From the NCBI GenBank assembly GCA_964347345.1, contig CAYFYB010000001.1:1-64000 (forward strand): 64,000 nt of DNA. The letters run 5' to 3'. The position numbers and the translations under genes were made by a program. Numbering within the stretch: the stretch's first letter is position 1; each line of letters starts with the position of its first letter. This stretch comes from JAJISG01 sp964347345 (GTDB taxonomy: Archaea; Thermoplasmatota; Thermoplasmata; RBG-16-68-12; JAJISG01). The notes beneath the pieces are model-generated. The model saw only the letters and a list, made by a program, of their open reading frames with translations. It ran no database searches and was not told where the DNA came from. Positions 41,817 through 49,144 of the stretch are shown one piece after another.

Positions 41817-42113
41817 ATGGCGATCTGCTCAACCTGCGGGCTCCCCGAAGAGCTCTGCATATGCGAGGAGATCGCCAAGGAGACACAGCGAATAAGAATA
41901 ACCAGTGACAGGCGGCGGTATGGGAAGGTGGTGACCATTGTCGAAGGTTTGGATGCCAGCGATGTGGACCTGGAGGACCTTGCCAGGACCCTCAAGACGA
42001 AGGTCGCTGCCGGAGGTACCGTCAAGAACGGAAAGATCGAGCTTCAGGGCGAGCACAGAAAGAAGGTTGAACAGACGCTTCGGGAGTTGGGCTACAACGT
42101 TGAGGTCCGATGA
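41817..42113 (+). CDS. sui1: Translation initiation factor aIF1 (SUI1)
   Basis: A 98-residue aIF1 that helps select the start codon on the 30S subunit. The N-terminus carries three or four cysteines (CSTCGLPEELCICEE), a zinc-binding lead common in archaea. The SUI1 core has RRYGKVVTIVEGLDASDVDL (about residues 34-53), then LKTKVAAGGTVKNGKIELQG (about 59-78) and a final LGYNVEVR. It is placed between L29 and the RNase P subunit gene, the usual archaeal position. Confidence 0.95.
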   Translation: MAICSTCGLPEELCICEEIAKETQRIRITSDRRRYGKVVTIVEGLDASDVDLEDLARTLKTKVAAGGTVKNGKIELQGEHRKKVEQTLRELGYNVEVR

Positions 42114-42384
42114 TGTAAAAGGTAGCCGAAGGAATTTCCTGGTAAAGCACGAGCTTATCGGCCTAGAGGCTAGGGTGGTGGAGGCCACCGATCCGGGGCA
42201 CCTGGGCCTTGAGGGTAAGGTAGTGGACGAAACCCGAAACACCCTGGTGCTGGAGGTTTCAGGGCGGGAGCTCACCATCCCCAAGGAGGGGTCGGCGTTC
42301 CTCTTTCGCCTGGAAGAGGACGTGCTCATCCAGGGAAGTCGGCTACTCTACAAGCCCGAGGACAGGATCAAGAGAGCGAGGTGA
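42100..42384 (+). CDS. rnp1: Ribonuclease P protein component 1 (Rpp29)
   Basis: A protein of about 82-94 residues that forms the Sm-like barrel subunit of archaeal RNase P. The core KHELIGLEARVVEA and GLEGKVVDETRNTLVLE is unmistakable, and it ends LYKPEDRIKRAR. The start is unclear: no ATG is in frame. TTG at 42100, inside the end of the aIF1 gene, adds a short N-terminal lead. CTG at 42139 gives the standard family N-terminus and has GAAGGAA four bases before it. The coordinates use the TTG. Confidence 0.88.
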   Translation: MRSDDVKGSRRNFLVKHELIGLEARVVEATDPGHLGLEGKVVDETRNTLVLEVSGRELTIPKEGSAFLFRLEEDVLIQGSRLLYKPEDRIKRAR

Positions 42385-42388
42385 AGGA

Positions 42389-42730
42389 ATGGCTGCCAAA
42401 GCAAGGGACATAGGGCTGGACGTGCCCGCACCGGCTAAGGCGTGCGACGATCCCAGATGCCCGTTCCATGGCCACCTTAAGGTACGAGGACAGCTCCTGG
42501 AGGGCATGGTAGTCTCTGACAGGATGCAGAGGACAGTGACGGTTCGCCGAGATTACCTCAGGCTCATTCCCAAGTACGAGAGGTTAGAGAAGAGGAGCTC
42601 GAAGTACAAGGCCCACGCCCCTCCTTGCCTCGATGTCAAGCAAGGGGATGCCGTCCTAATCGCGGAGTGTCGACCCCTGGGCAAGACCGTCTCTTTCGTA
42701 GTGGTGGCGAAGAAGGGGGTGGCTGAGTGA
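42389..42730 (+). CDS. rps17: Small-subunit ribosomal protein S17 (uS17)
   Basis: A 113-residue archaeal uS17 with an OB-like barrel. The N-terminal KACDDPRCPFHGHLKVRGQLLEG is characteristic of the archaeal form, and the core MQRTVTVRRDYLRLIPKYERLEKRSSKYKAH follows. It ends GKTVSFVVVAKK. The stop overlaps the L14 GTG start by four bases (GTGA), so the two are coupled. Confidence 0.95.
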   Translation: MAAKARDIGLDVPAPAKACDDPRCPFHGHLKVRGQLLEGMVVSDRMQRTVTVRRDYLRLIPKYERLEKRSSKYKAHAPPCLDVKQGDAVLIAECRPLGKTVSFVVVAKKGVAE

Positions 42731-43125
42731 AGGGACTTCCTGGCAAGCAGACCAGGGGCCTTCCCCGAGGCGCCCGGGTGGAGTGCATCGACAACACCGG
42801 GGCCAAGCTGGTGGAGATCATCGCCGTGATTGGCTACAGGGGAGTCCGCAGGAGGTACCCCGCGGCGGCCCTGGGAGATATCGTCGTGGGAAGCGTGAAG
42901 AGGGGCAGCCCTGAGATGAGGAAGCAGATCGTGAACGCCGTCATCGTCAGGCAGAGGAGGCCCTTTAGAAGGCCCGACGGCCTTATGGTCCAGTTCGAGG
43001 ACAACGCCTGCGTCATTACAACGGAGGTGGGTGAGACCAGGGGGTCCGACATAAAGGGGCCAGTGGCTCGCGAGGCAGCGGAGCGATGGCCTAGAATCGC
43101 CGCCACGGCCTCCATGATAATTTAG
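42727..43125 (+). CDS. rpl14: Large-subunit ribosomal protein L14 (uL14)
   Basis: A 132-residue uL14 that forms intersubunit bridges. The pattern GARVECIDNTGAKLVEIIAVIGYRGVRRRYP and the C-terminal GTP-like segment DIKGPVAREAAERWPRIAATASMII match archaeal L14. IVGSVKRG-like DIVVGSVKRGSPEMRKQIVNAVIVRQ is the typical centre. It starts with GTG overlapping S17. Confidence 0.95.
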   Translation: MKGLPGKQTRGLPRGARVECIDNTGAKLVEIIAVIGYRGVRRRYPAAALGDIVVGSVKRGSPEMRKQIVNAVIVRQRRPFRRPDGLMVQFEDNACVITTEVGETRGSDIKGPVAREAAERWPRIAATASMII

Positions 43126-43133
43126 GTGATGAA

Positions 43134-43511
43134 ATGCCCAAGACGACGAAGGCCAGGAAGCAGAGGAAGCGTGTCTACCAGAGCTCCCAGCATGAGAGGG
43201 GCAGGCTCGTTTCGGTGCATCTGAGCCCTAGGTACCTGGAGGATACCAAGATCCGCTATCCGAGGTCCCTCCCGGTCCGGGAAGGGGACACCGTGCTGGT
43301 GATGAGGGGATCCAACAAGGGCCATGAGGGGAAGGTCACCGAGGTGGACCGCAGGCGCCTGAGAGTCATGGTGGAGGGTGTCACTGTCTCCAAGGCCGAC
43401 GGCACGGAGGTGGGCAAGCCAGTCCATCCCTCCAACCTCATGATAACCAAGCTCGACATGACGGACCCATGGAGGAGGAAGCTGTTAGAGAGGGCGGGTG
43501 AGGAGTCGTGA
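43134..43511 (+). CDS. rpl24: Large-subunit ribosomal protein L24 (uL24)
   Basis: A 125-residue uL24. The KOW motif is in LPVREGDTVLVMRGSNKGHEGKVTEVDRRRLRVMVEGV (about residues 46-83), preceded by the archaeal helix RKRVYQSSQHERGRLVSVHLS. It ends with a helical tail. The TGA stop overlaps the GTG of S4e by four bases. Confidence 0.95.
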   Translation: MPKTTKARKQRKRVYQSSQHERGRLVSVHLSPRYLEDTKIRYPRSLPVREGDTVLVMRGSNKGHEGKVTEVDRRRLRVMVEGVTVSKADGTEVGKPVHPSNLMITKLDMTDPWRRKLLERAGEES

Positions 43512-44209
43512 CCCGGAGGAAGAGGCTGACGGCACCCAGGGCGTGGAGCATCCCCCGGAAGGGGCCTAAGTGGGTGGTCAGCCCGTCGCCAGGCCCCCAT
43601 CCCTTGGGACGCTGTATACCGCTCCTCATCGTTCTCAGGGACATGCTTCACTACTGCGATAACGCCCGGGAGGCCAAGACCATCGTCCGCACAAGGAAGG
43701 TCCTGGTGGACAACCGGCAGGTGAAGGACCCAGGCTTCCCCCTTGGCCTCATGGACACCCTCTCCCTGACTGATGTCGGGGAGTACTACAGGGTTCTCCT
43801 GGACCGGAGGGGCAGGTTTCAGCTGCTACCCATCAAGGACAAGGAGGCGGAATGGAAGCTCTCCAGGGTGGAGAACAAGACCGTCCTTAAAGGAGGTCGA
43901 CTCCAGCTTAACCTCTCCGACGGGAGGAACATCCTTACGGAGGACGGCCAGGCCACCCGAGATACCCTAAAGATATCCCTCCCTGCCCAGGAAGTCCTGG
44001 ATGTCTATCCCTTCGAGGAGGGAGCCGTGGCCCTCCTCATTGGTGGGAAGCATGTCGGGCAGGTTGGGCAGGTGGAAGAGGTGATTGTGGAGCGGGGTTC
44101 GAAGCCCAACATGGTTAGGTTCAAGGAGGGCTTCTCCACTGTTCAGGACTACGTCTTCGTTGTGGGCAAGCAGAAGCCTGTCATAACCCTGCCCGAGGCA
44201 GCGGTCTGA
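43508..44209 (+). CDS. rps4e: Small-subunit ribosomal protein S4e
   Basis: A 233-residue S4e, a protein found in archaea and eukaryotes only. The N-terminal segment KRLTAPRAWSIPRKGPKWVVSPSPGPHP is typical. An S4-like RNA-binding region has ARTRKVLVDNRQVKD-like sequence TIVRTRKVLVDNRQVKDPGFPLGLMD. A KOW-type motif, GGKHVGQVGQVEEV, lies near residue 180. GTG start overlaps L24. Confidence 0.95.
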   Translation: MTRRKRLTAPRAWSIPRKGPKWVVSPSPGPHPLGRCIPLLIVLRDMLHYCDNAREAKTIVRTRKVLVDNRQVKDPGFPLGLMDTLSLTDVGEYYRVLLDRRGRFQLLPIKDKEAEWKLSRVENKTVLKGGRLQLNLSDGRNILTEDGQATRDTLKISLPAQEVLDVYPFEEGAVALLIGGKHVGQVGQVEEVIVERGSKPNMVRFKEGFSTVQDYVFVVGKQKPVITLPEAAV

Positions 44210-44217
44210 GGTATTCC

Positions 44218-44724
44218 ATGATGTCCATGCAAGAAATCAGAATAGAGAAGATCGTCGTCAACATCGGGGTTGGGGAAGCAGGAGACCGCCTTCTCAAAGC
44301 CCAGAAGGTCCTTGAAAGGCTCACGGGCCAGAAGGCCGTCCAGACCCTCTCAAAGAAGACTATCCGGGACTGGGGAATCCGTCGGGGGATGCCCATCGGC
44401 GCCAAGACGACCCTTCGGGGCGAGAAGGCCGAGAGCTTTCTCAGAGAGGCCCTATGGGCGCGGAACAACCTCATAGCCAGGTATAACTTCGATCCCCAGG
44501 GCAACTTCTCCTTCGGTATTGCCGACTATACCGACTTCAAGGGAATGAAATATGACCCCGAGATTGGCCTTTTTGGCATGGACGTCAACGTATCCCTTCA
44601 GAGGCCCGGTTACAGGGTGGCCAAGAGGCGAATAGAGAGGACAAGGGTGCCCAAAAGGCACAGGATAACCCGGGATGAGGCCATCAAGTTCGTGAAGGAG
44701 CGGTTCGAAGCCGAGGTGAAGTGA
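44218..44724 (+). CDS. rpl5: Large-subunit ribosomal protein L5 (uL5)
   Basis: A 168-residue uL5 that binds 5S rRNA. The family motifs are IEKIVVNIGVGEAGDRLLKAQKVLERLTGQKAV at the N-terminus, RRGMPIGAKTTLRGEKAESFL in the centre and FGMDVNVSLQRPGYRVAKRR near the end. Three candidate Met codons lie in the first four positions; the first is taken. The stop overlaps the start of S14 by one base. Confidence 0.95.
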   Translation: MMSMQEIRIEKIVVNIGVGEAGDRLLKAQKVLERLTGQKAVQTLSKKTIRDWGIRRGMPIGAKTTLRGEKAESFLREALWARNNLIARYNFDPQGNFSFGIADYTDFKGMKYDPEIGLFGMDVNVSLQRPGYRVAKRRIERTRVPKRHRITRDEAIKFVKERFEAEVK

Positions 44725-44879
44725 TGGCCATGGTGAAGACCCGGAAGGAATTCGGCAGGAAGAAGGGTTGCCAGCGATGCGGTAGAAGGAGAGGCATCGT
44801 GCGAAGGTATGGGCTACACCTCTGCCGACAGTGCTTCCGAGAGATGGCCTTCGAACTCGGCTTCAGAAAGTATTCCTAG
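44724..44879 (+). CDS. rps14: Small-subunit ribosomal protein S14 (uS14), zinc type
   Basis: A 51-residue uS14, too short for many ORF finders. It carries a zinc finger, CQRCGRRRG and LCRQCFREMAFELGFRKYS, with the C-x2-C / C-x2-C arrangement and the standard family C-terminus. The ATG overlaps the L5 stop (TGATG). Its position between L5 and S8 is the canonical one. Confidence 0.95.
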   Translation: MAMVKTRKEFGRKKGCQRCGRRRGIVRRYGLHLCRQCFREMAFELGFRKYS

Positions 44880-44887
44880 GTGAACCT

Positions 44888-45277
44888 ATGAGACATGACA
44901 CTCTGAACGACGCCCTGGTCACCATCAAGAACGCGGAGGCCAGCGGGATGACGTCGTGCGTCGTGAAACCGGCCTCGAAGCTTGTCGGCCGGGTGCTCAA
45001 GGTGATGCAGGAGTCCGGGTACCTCCAAAGCTTCGAGTTCAAGGAGGACGGCACGGGGGGCTACTTCGAGGTTAAGCTCAGAGGTAACGTGAATGACTGC
45101 GGGGTCATCAAGCCCCGCTTCGCTGTGAAGAGGATGGATCTGGAGAAGTACGAGTCTAGGTACCTGCCAGCCCAGGACTTCGGCGTTCTCATCCTGACGA
45201 CCACCGATGGCGTCCTGTCCCACTCGCAGGCGAAGAAGCAGGGGATTGGCGGGCGTCTGCTGGCGTATGTGTACTGA
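44888..45277 (+). CDS. rps8: Small-subunit ribosomal protein S8 (uS8)
   Basis: A 129-residue uS8 that binds the central domain of 16S rRNA. The N-terminus DTLNDALVTIKNAEASGMTSCVVKPASKL and the C-terminal LILTTTDGVLSHSQAKKQGIGGRLLAYVY are standard for archaea. The ATG at 44888 is chosen on family length; an upstream ATG at 44831 lies inside S14. GGTGAACC precedes the start. Confidence 0.95.
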   Translation: MRHDTLNDALVTIKNAEASGMTSCVVKPASKLVGRVLKVMQESGYLQSFEFKEDGTGGYFEVKLRGNVNDCGVIKPRFAVKRMDLEKYESRYLPAQDFGVLILTTTDGVLSHSQAKKQGIGGRLLAYVY

Positions 45278-45286
45278 GGTGTAGGC

Positions 45287-45829
45287 ATGGCGGTGACTGG
45301 ACTGGCGGAAGAATCGGTTGACATTCCTGAGGGGGTGGAGGTCGAGCTCTCAGGGGACGGCGTGATAGTCAGACGCGATGAGACGGTCCTCTCCAGGAAG
45401 CTATCTCATCCCCGGGTAAAGATAAGCTTGGAGGGATCTGCGGTCCTGGTCAGCTGCCCCTTGCCCCGGAAGAGGGAGAAGGCCCTCGTGGGCACCTTTG
45501 CCTCCCACATTGGCAACATGATAAGGGGTGTGACGGAGGGTTTCTCTTACACCATGAAGATCGTCTACGCCCACTTCCCCGTGAAGGTATCCGTCCGCGG
45601 GAACAAGGTGGTCATCGAGAACTTCCTGGGGGAGAGGTATCCGAGGACCGCTCAGATCAGGGGCCAATCGAAGGTGGAGGTGAAGGGCGACACCCTGCAC
45701 ATAACGGGGGCGAATCTGGAGGACGTGAGCCAGACCGCGGCCAATATCGAGCAGGCTACACGCATCAAGAACAAGGACCCTAGGGTCTTTCAGGACGGCA
45801 TCTACATCGTGGATAAAGGTGAGGGTTGA
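45287..45829 (+). CDS. rpl6: Large-subunit ribosomal protein L6 (uL6)
   Basis: A 180-residue uL6 near the factor-binding site. Two repeats are visible: VDIPEGVEVELSGDGVIVRRDETVLSRKLSHP and VRGNKVVIENFLGERYPRTAQI, followed by the C-terminal KNKDPRVFQDGIYIVDKG, which is the family signature. Length is normal for archaea. L32e begins at the next base after the stop. Confidence 0.95.
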   Translation: MAVTGLAEESVDIPEGVEVELSGDGVIVRRDETVLSRKLSHPRVKISLEGSAVLVSCPLPRKREKALVGTFASHIGNMIRGVTEGFSYTMKIVYAHFPVKVSVRGNKVVIENFLGERYPRTAQIRGQSKVEVKGDTLHITGANLEDVSQTAANIEQATRIKNKDPRVFQDGIYIVDKGEG

Positions 45830-46462
45830 ATGTCTGGGAAGGTTGAGGCTCTCCCCACTAGGACAGAGATCAGGCGGGCACGCAAGGCCGAGCTTCAGGA
45901 CTGGTGTCGGGAGTTCCAGCTGGACGACTCCGGAACCGTTCCAGTGCTCCGAGAGAGGCTCCTGGAGCATCTGGAATCCCTTGAAGAGGAGGCAGAGCCG
46001 GCCGAGGCTGAGCCGGAAGAAGCCGAGATTGCCGAAGAGCTTGAGGAGGTCTACGAGGCGAAGCAGAAGCCTACCCTCGATGCCTCACAGGCAGAGCTCC
46101 TCGCCCTCAGACGACAGATTCAGCAGCGTCGCCCTGTCTTCCGTCGACAGGAGTGGTTTCGATACAGGAAACTGGGAGACAGCTGGAGAAAGCCGAGGGG
46201 ACATCATTCCAAGCTCCGGCGCCACTTCAACTACCGGGGTGCCCTGCCGTCCACCGGATACAGAGGTCCAAAGGGATCGAGGGGCCTCCATCCCTCAGGC
46301 TTTCACGAAGTCCTAGTTTACCGACCCGAGGACCTGGAGGGACTGGATCCAAAGTCCCAGGCTGCGCGGATAGCCCATACCGTCGGCACCAGGAAGCGCA
46401 TAGCGATACAGGAGAAGGCTGACGAGCTGGGAATACGAATCCTCAACAGGGTGGTGGAATGA
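45830..46462 (+). CDS. rpl32e: Ribosomal protein L32e with N-terminal SAP-like domain
   Basis: A 210-residue eL32. The core (about residues 100-210) has RRPVFRRQEWFRYRKLGDSW, RKPRGHHSKLRRHF and HPSGFHEVLVYRPEDLEGLD. Before it are about 45 residues of helix-turn-helix type (RRARKAELQDWCREFQLDDS and VLRERLLEHLES) and an acidic Glu/Ala linker (about 48-72). The helical part is strikingly similar to the N-terminus of L4 in this operon. Haloarchaeal L32e also has an N-terminal addition, but of helix-hairpin-helix type. The start ATG adjoins the L6 stop. Confidence 0.93.
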   Translation: MSGKVEALPTRTEIRRARKAELQDWCREFQLDDSGTVPVLRERLLEHLESLEEEAEPAEAEPEEAEIAEELEEVYEAKQKPTLDASQAELLALRRQIQQRRPVFRRQEWFRYRKLGDSWRKPRGHHSKLRRHFNYRGALPSTGYRGPKGSRGLHPSGFHEVLVYRPEDLEGLDPKSQAARIAHTVGTRKRIAIQEKADELGIRILNRVVE

Positions 46463-46917
46463 ATCTGAGCAACCAGAAAAGGATGGCCGCTGAAATCCTG
46501 AAGTGTGGGGAGAATCGGGTCTGGATTGATCCCAACAGAGTTGAGGAGGTGGCCGACGCCATAACCCGAGATGATGTGCGAGCCGTCATCCGAGCTGGAC
46601 TCGTGAAGAAGCTGCCTGAGGTCGGACAATCCAGGGCCCGCACTCGGTACCATGTCAGGCAGAAGGAGAAGGGCAGACGCCGGGGACCTGGCAGCCGAAG
46701 GGGGGCCAAGGGTGCAAGGAGCCCCCAGAAGGAGCAGTGGATGAGGAACATCAGAGCCCTTCGAGGCGTTCTGAAGGAACTCAGGGACGAAGGGAAGCTC
46801 AGCCCCCGTGCCTACAGGAAGCTATACCTCAGGGCCAAGGGTGGGATGTACAGGAGCAAGGCGCACCTCTTGCAGCACCTCGAAGCCGAGGGGTACCTCA
46901 AGGAGGGGAGTCAGTGA
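46459..46917 (+). CDS. rpl19e: Ribosomal protein L19e (eL19)
   Basis: A 152-residue eL19. The family pattern NLSNQKRMAAEILKCGENRVWIDPNRVEEVADAIT starts the protein, followed by the basic linker SRARTRYHVRQKEKGRRRGPGSRRGAKGAR and the long C-terminal helix. It forms an intersubunit bridge in archaeal and eukaryotic ribosomes. ATG overlaps the L32e stop by four bases. Confidence 0.95.
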   Translation: MNLSNQKRMAAEILKCGENRVWIDPNRVEEVADAITRDDVRAVIRAGLVKKLPEVGQSRARTRYHVRQKEKGRRRGPGSRRGAKGARSPQKEQWMRNIRALRGVLKELRDEGKLSPRAYRKLYLRAKGGMYRSKAHLLQHLEAEGYLKEGSQ

Positions 46918-47414
46918 CCAGGGGGCCCCGCTATCGCGTCCCCTTCAGGAGACGGCGCGAGGGGAGAACGGACTACAAGAGGCGCCTCGCACTCCTGAAG
47001 GGTCACAAGCCCAGGGCCGTCGTGAGGAAGACCGGGTCCAACACCATAGTCCAGTTCGTGCTGAGGGGCGTCGACGGAGACAGCGTGGTCGCCTCCGCCA
47101 TATCTAAGGAGCTGGAACGCTTCGAGTGGAAGGGCTCCACGGGAAACCTGCCCGCGGCATATCTGACGGGATATCTCGCGGGTAAGCGCGCCCTTGTCGC
47201 CGGACTGAAGGAGGCCGTACTGGACTCCGGCCTGCACCCTCCCTCTAAGGGAGGTAGGGTCTTCGCAGCTTTGCGAGGAATCACTGATTCAGGGTTGGAG
47301 GTCCCCCACGGTGAAAATGTGCTTCCGGAGGACCCGAGGATAAGGGGTGAGCACATTTCGAAGAAGACCGTTGAGCAGTTCGAGAAGGTAAAAGGGCAGC
47401 TGGAGGCCACCTGA
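46914..47414 (+). CDS. rpl18: Large-subunit ribosomal protein L18 (uL18)
   Basis: A 166-residue uL18 that binds 5S rRNA. GPRYRVPFRRRREGRTDYKRRLALLKG is the standard archaeal N-terminus, and AAYLTGYLAGKRAL and ALRGITDSGLEVPHGENVLP follow. The GTG at 46914, overlapping the L19e stop, gives the family-length protein; a longer reading from 46737 would enter L19e in another frame. The stop overlaps S5 by one base. Confidence 0.95.
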   Translation: MTRGPRYRVPFRRRREGRTDYKRRLALLKGHKPRAVVRKTGSNTIVQFVLRGVDGDSVVASAISKELERFEWKGSTGNLPAAYLTGYLAGKRALVAGLKEAVLDSGLHPPSKGGRVFAALRGITDSGLEVPHGENVLPEDPRIRGEHISKKTVEQFEKVKGQLEAT

Positions 47415-48238
47415 TGGCGCAGGCAGAGGAGTGGATTCCCAAGACCGCCCTGGGGAAGATGGTCGTTAAGGGGGAGGTGAGATCCATTGCCCAGGCCCTC
47501 AGGACTGGTCTGCCTCTCCGGGAGCCCGAAATTGTGGACATTCTGCTGCCTGAGCTGGACGACGAGGTCCTGGACGTGAACATGGTCCAGAGGATGACAG
47601 ACTCCGGCCGAAGAATCAATTTCGTCATAACTGTGGTGGTCGGCAATGGCGACGGATACCTGGGCCTGGGGAGGACAAAGGGCAAGGAGGTGGGTCCCGC
47701 CATAAGGAAGGCCATCGACAACGCGAAGCTCAACATCATCGAGGTCAAGAGGGGCTGCGGCTCATGGGAGTGTGGATGCTTCAGGCCTCACACGCTTCCC
47801 TTCAAGGTCGTGGGCAAGAGCGGCTCCGTGGAGATCACCCTTAAACCCGCTCCCAGAGGGGTGGGTCTGGCCGTGGCCGACGTGGCCAAGAGCGTCATCA
47901 GGCTCTCAGGAATTCAGGACGTATGGGGCTTCGCGAAGGGCCACACCAAGACGACGGTGAACTATGCCTACGCCACTTATGATGCCCTCAGGAAGACGAT
48001 GGAGTACAAGGTCACGGAGGAGCAGGCGAGAGGCCTTCACATTCTTTCCGGGCCGGCGGCACCTTACGAGGTAGAAGTCCCGGCCATGGAAGAGCCCGAA
48101 CCCGTTGAGGCAGAGGCCAAGGAACAGGGAGCAGAGGGGAAAAAGGCGGCCCCGGCAGAGAAGGCCTCGGAAGCAGAGAAGGAGGGCGAGAAGGAAGGAG
48201 CTGAGGAGGCAGAAGAGTCCGGAGAGGATAAGAAGTGA
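47414..48238 (+). CDS. rps5: Small-subunit ribosomal protein S5 (uS5) with acidic C-terminal tail
   Basis: A 274-residue uS5 of the mRNA-entry and decoding region. The double-stranded RNA-binding part has RRINFVITVVVGNGDGYLGLGRTKGKEVGPAIRKAI, and the C-terminal domain has SVEITLKPAPRGVGLAVADVAKSVIRLSGIQDVW. After about residue 215 a low-complexity tail of almost 60 residues follows, made of Glu, Ala and Lys. The tail recalls that of S3. GTG of L30 overlaps its stop. Confidence 0.95.
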   Translation: MAQAEEWIPKTALGKMVVKGEVRSIAQALRTGLPLREPEIVDILLPELDDEVLDVNMVQRMTDSGRRINFVITVVVGNGDGYLGLGRTKGKEVGPAIRKAIDNAKLNIIEVKRGCGSWECGCFRPHTLPFKVVGKSGSVEITLKPAPRGVGLAVADVAKSVIRLSGIQDVWGFAKGHTKTTVNYAYATYDALRKTMEYKVTEEQARGLHILSGPAAPYEVEVPAMEEPEPVEAEAKEQGAEGKKAAPAEKASEAEKEGEKEGAEEAEESGEDKK

Positions 48239-48714
48239 GCCTTGCCGCAGTCCGGGTCCGAGGCACCGTGAACGTCAGAGAAGAGGTGAGGGACACCCTC
48301 CGAATGCTTCACCTTACCAGATCCAATCACTGCGTCGTGGTCCCCAAGAAGGAGACCTACGTCGGCATGCTCCAAAGGGCAAAGGACTACATAACCTGGG
48401 GCGAGCTAAGGTCCGATGTGCTGTCCAGGCTTCTGGCCCAGAGGGGACGCCTGTCAGGTGATAAACCTCTGACGGAGGTCTACGTGAAGGACATCCTTGG
48501 CTTCGCTTCCGTGGACGCCCTGGCCGAGGCCATGGTGAGAGGAGATGTGGAGATTCGAGACCTGAAGGAGGTGAAGCCCGTCTTCCGGTTGAACCCTCCC
48601 AGAAGGGGGTACGAGGGGATCAAAAGGCCGTATGCCGACGGCGGGGCATTGGGCTACAGGGGCGAGGCCATCAACGACCTCATCGAAAGGATGCTGGGGC
48701 AGGGACATGGGTAG
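48235..48714 (+). CDS. rpl30: Large-subunit ribosomal protein L30 (uL30)
   Basis: A 159-residue archaeal uL30. The N-terminal AAVRVRGTVNVREEVRDTLRMLHLTRSNHCVVVP is the hallmark ferredoxin-like L30 core. The archaeal C-terminal extension includes the RLNPPRRGYEGIKRPYADGGALGYRG segment. The GTG start overlaps S5 by four bases. The L15 start lies inside its last codons. Confidence 0.95.
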   Translation: MSLAAVRVRGTVNVREEVRDTLRMLHLTRSNHCVVVPKKETYVGMLQRAKDYITWGELRSDVLSRLLAQRGRLSGDKPLTEVYVKDILGFASVDALAEAMVRGDVEIRDLKEVKPVFRLNPPRRGYEGIKRPYADGGALGYRGEAINDLIERMLGQGHG

Positions 48715-49141
48715 GACGAAGAAGCTTCGTGGATTCAGGACCCACGGCAGGGGAAAGAAGGCTGGAAGGGGGAAGGGCAAGAGAGGGGGCCATGGCCAGG
48801 CAGGCCTTCACAAGCACAAGTTCAAGTGGATGGTCAAGTACGACCCTGAACACTTTGGGAAGAGGGGCTTCAAGCGTCACAAGTCCCTCGAAAGGGCGGT
48901 GAAGGCCCTCAACCTCAGAGATCTCCAGGAAGCCGTGGAAGGCCTGGTGGAGAAGGGCTTCGCCCAGTCCAAGGAGGGCCAATACGAGGTCAATCTGACC
49001 GCTGCTGGGTTCGACAAGCTCCTAGGTGGGGGAAACGTTAAAGTCCCAATGAAGATAATTGTAGCCTCAGCCACGCCCAAGGCCGTGGAGAAGGTGGAAG
49101 AAGCCGGCGGCGAGGTGGCTGTGGCATCCGAAGAGGGTTAA
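48707..49141 (+). CDS. rpl15: Large-subunit ribosomal protein L15 (uL15)
   Basis: A 144-residue uL15. It begins GRTKKLRGFRTHGRGKKAGRGKGKRGGHGQAG, the glycine- and arginine-rich RNA-binding arm of the family, and the globular end has VKVPMKIIVASATPKAVEKVEEAGG. The ATG at 48707 overlaps the end of L30 by eight bases; an upstream ATG is out of family range. SecY starts three bases after the stop, the classic archaeal and bacterial order. Confidence 0.95.
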   Translation: MGRTKKLRGFRTHGRGKKAGRGKGKRGGHGQAGLHKHKFKWMVKYDPEHFGKRGFKRHKSLERAVKALNLRDLQEAVEGLVEKGFAQSKEGQYEVNLTAAGFDKLLGGGNVKVPMKIIVASATPKAVEKVEEAGGEVAVASEEG

Positions 49142-49144
49142 GCT

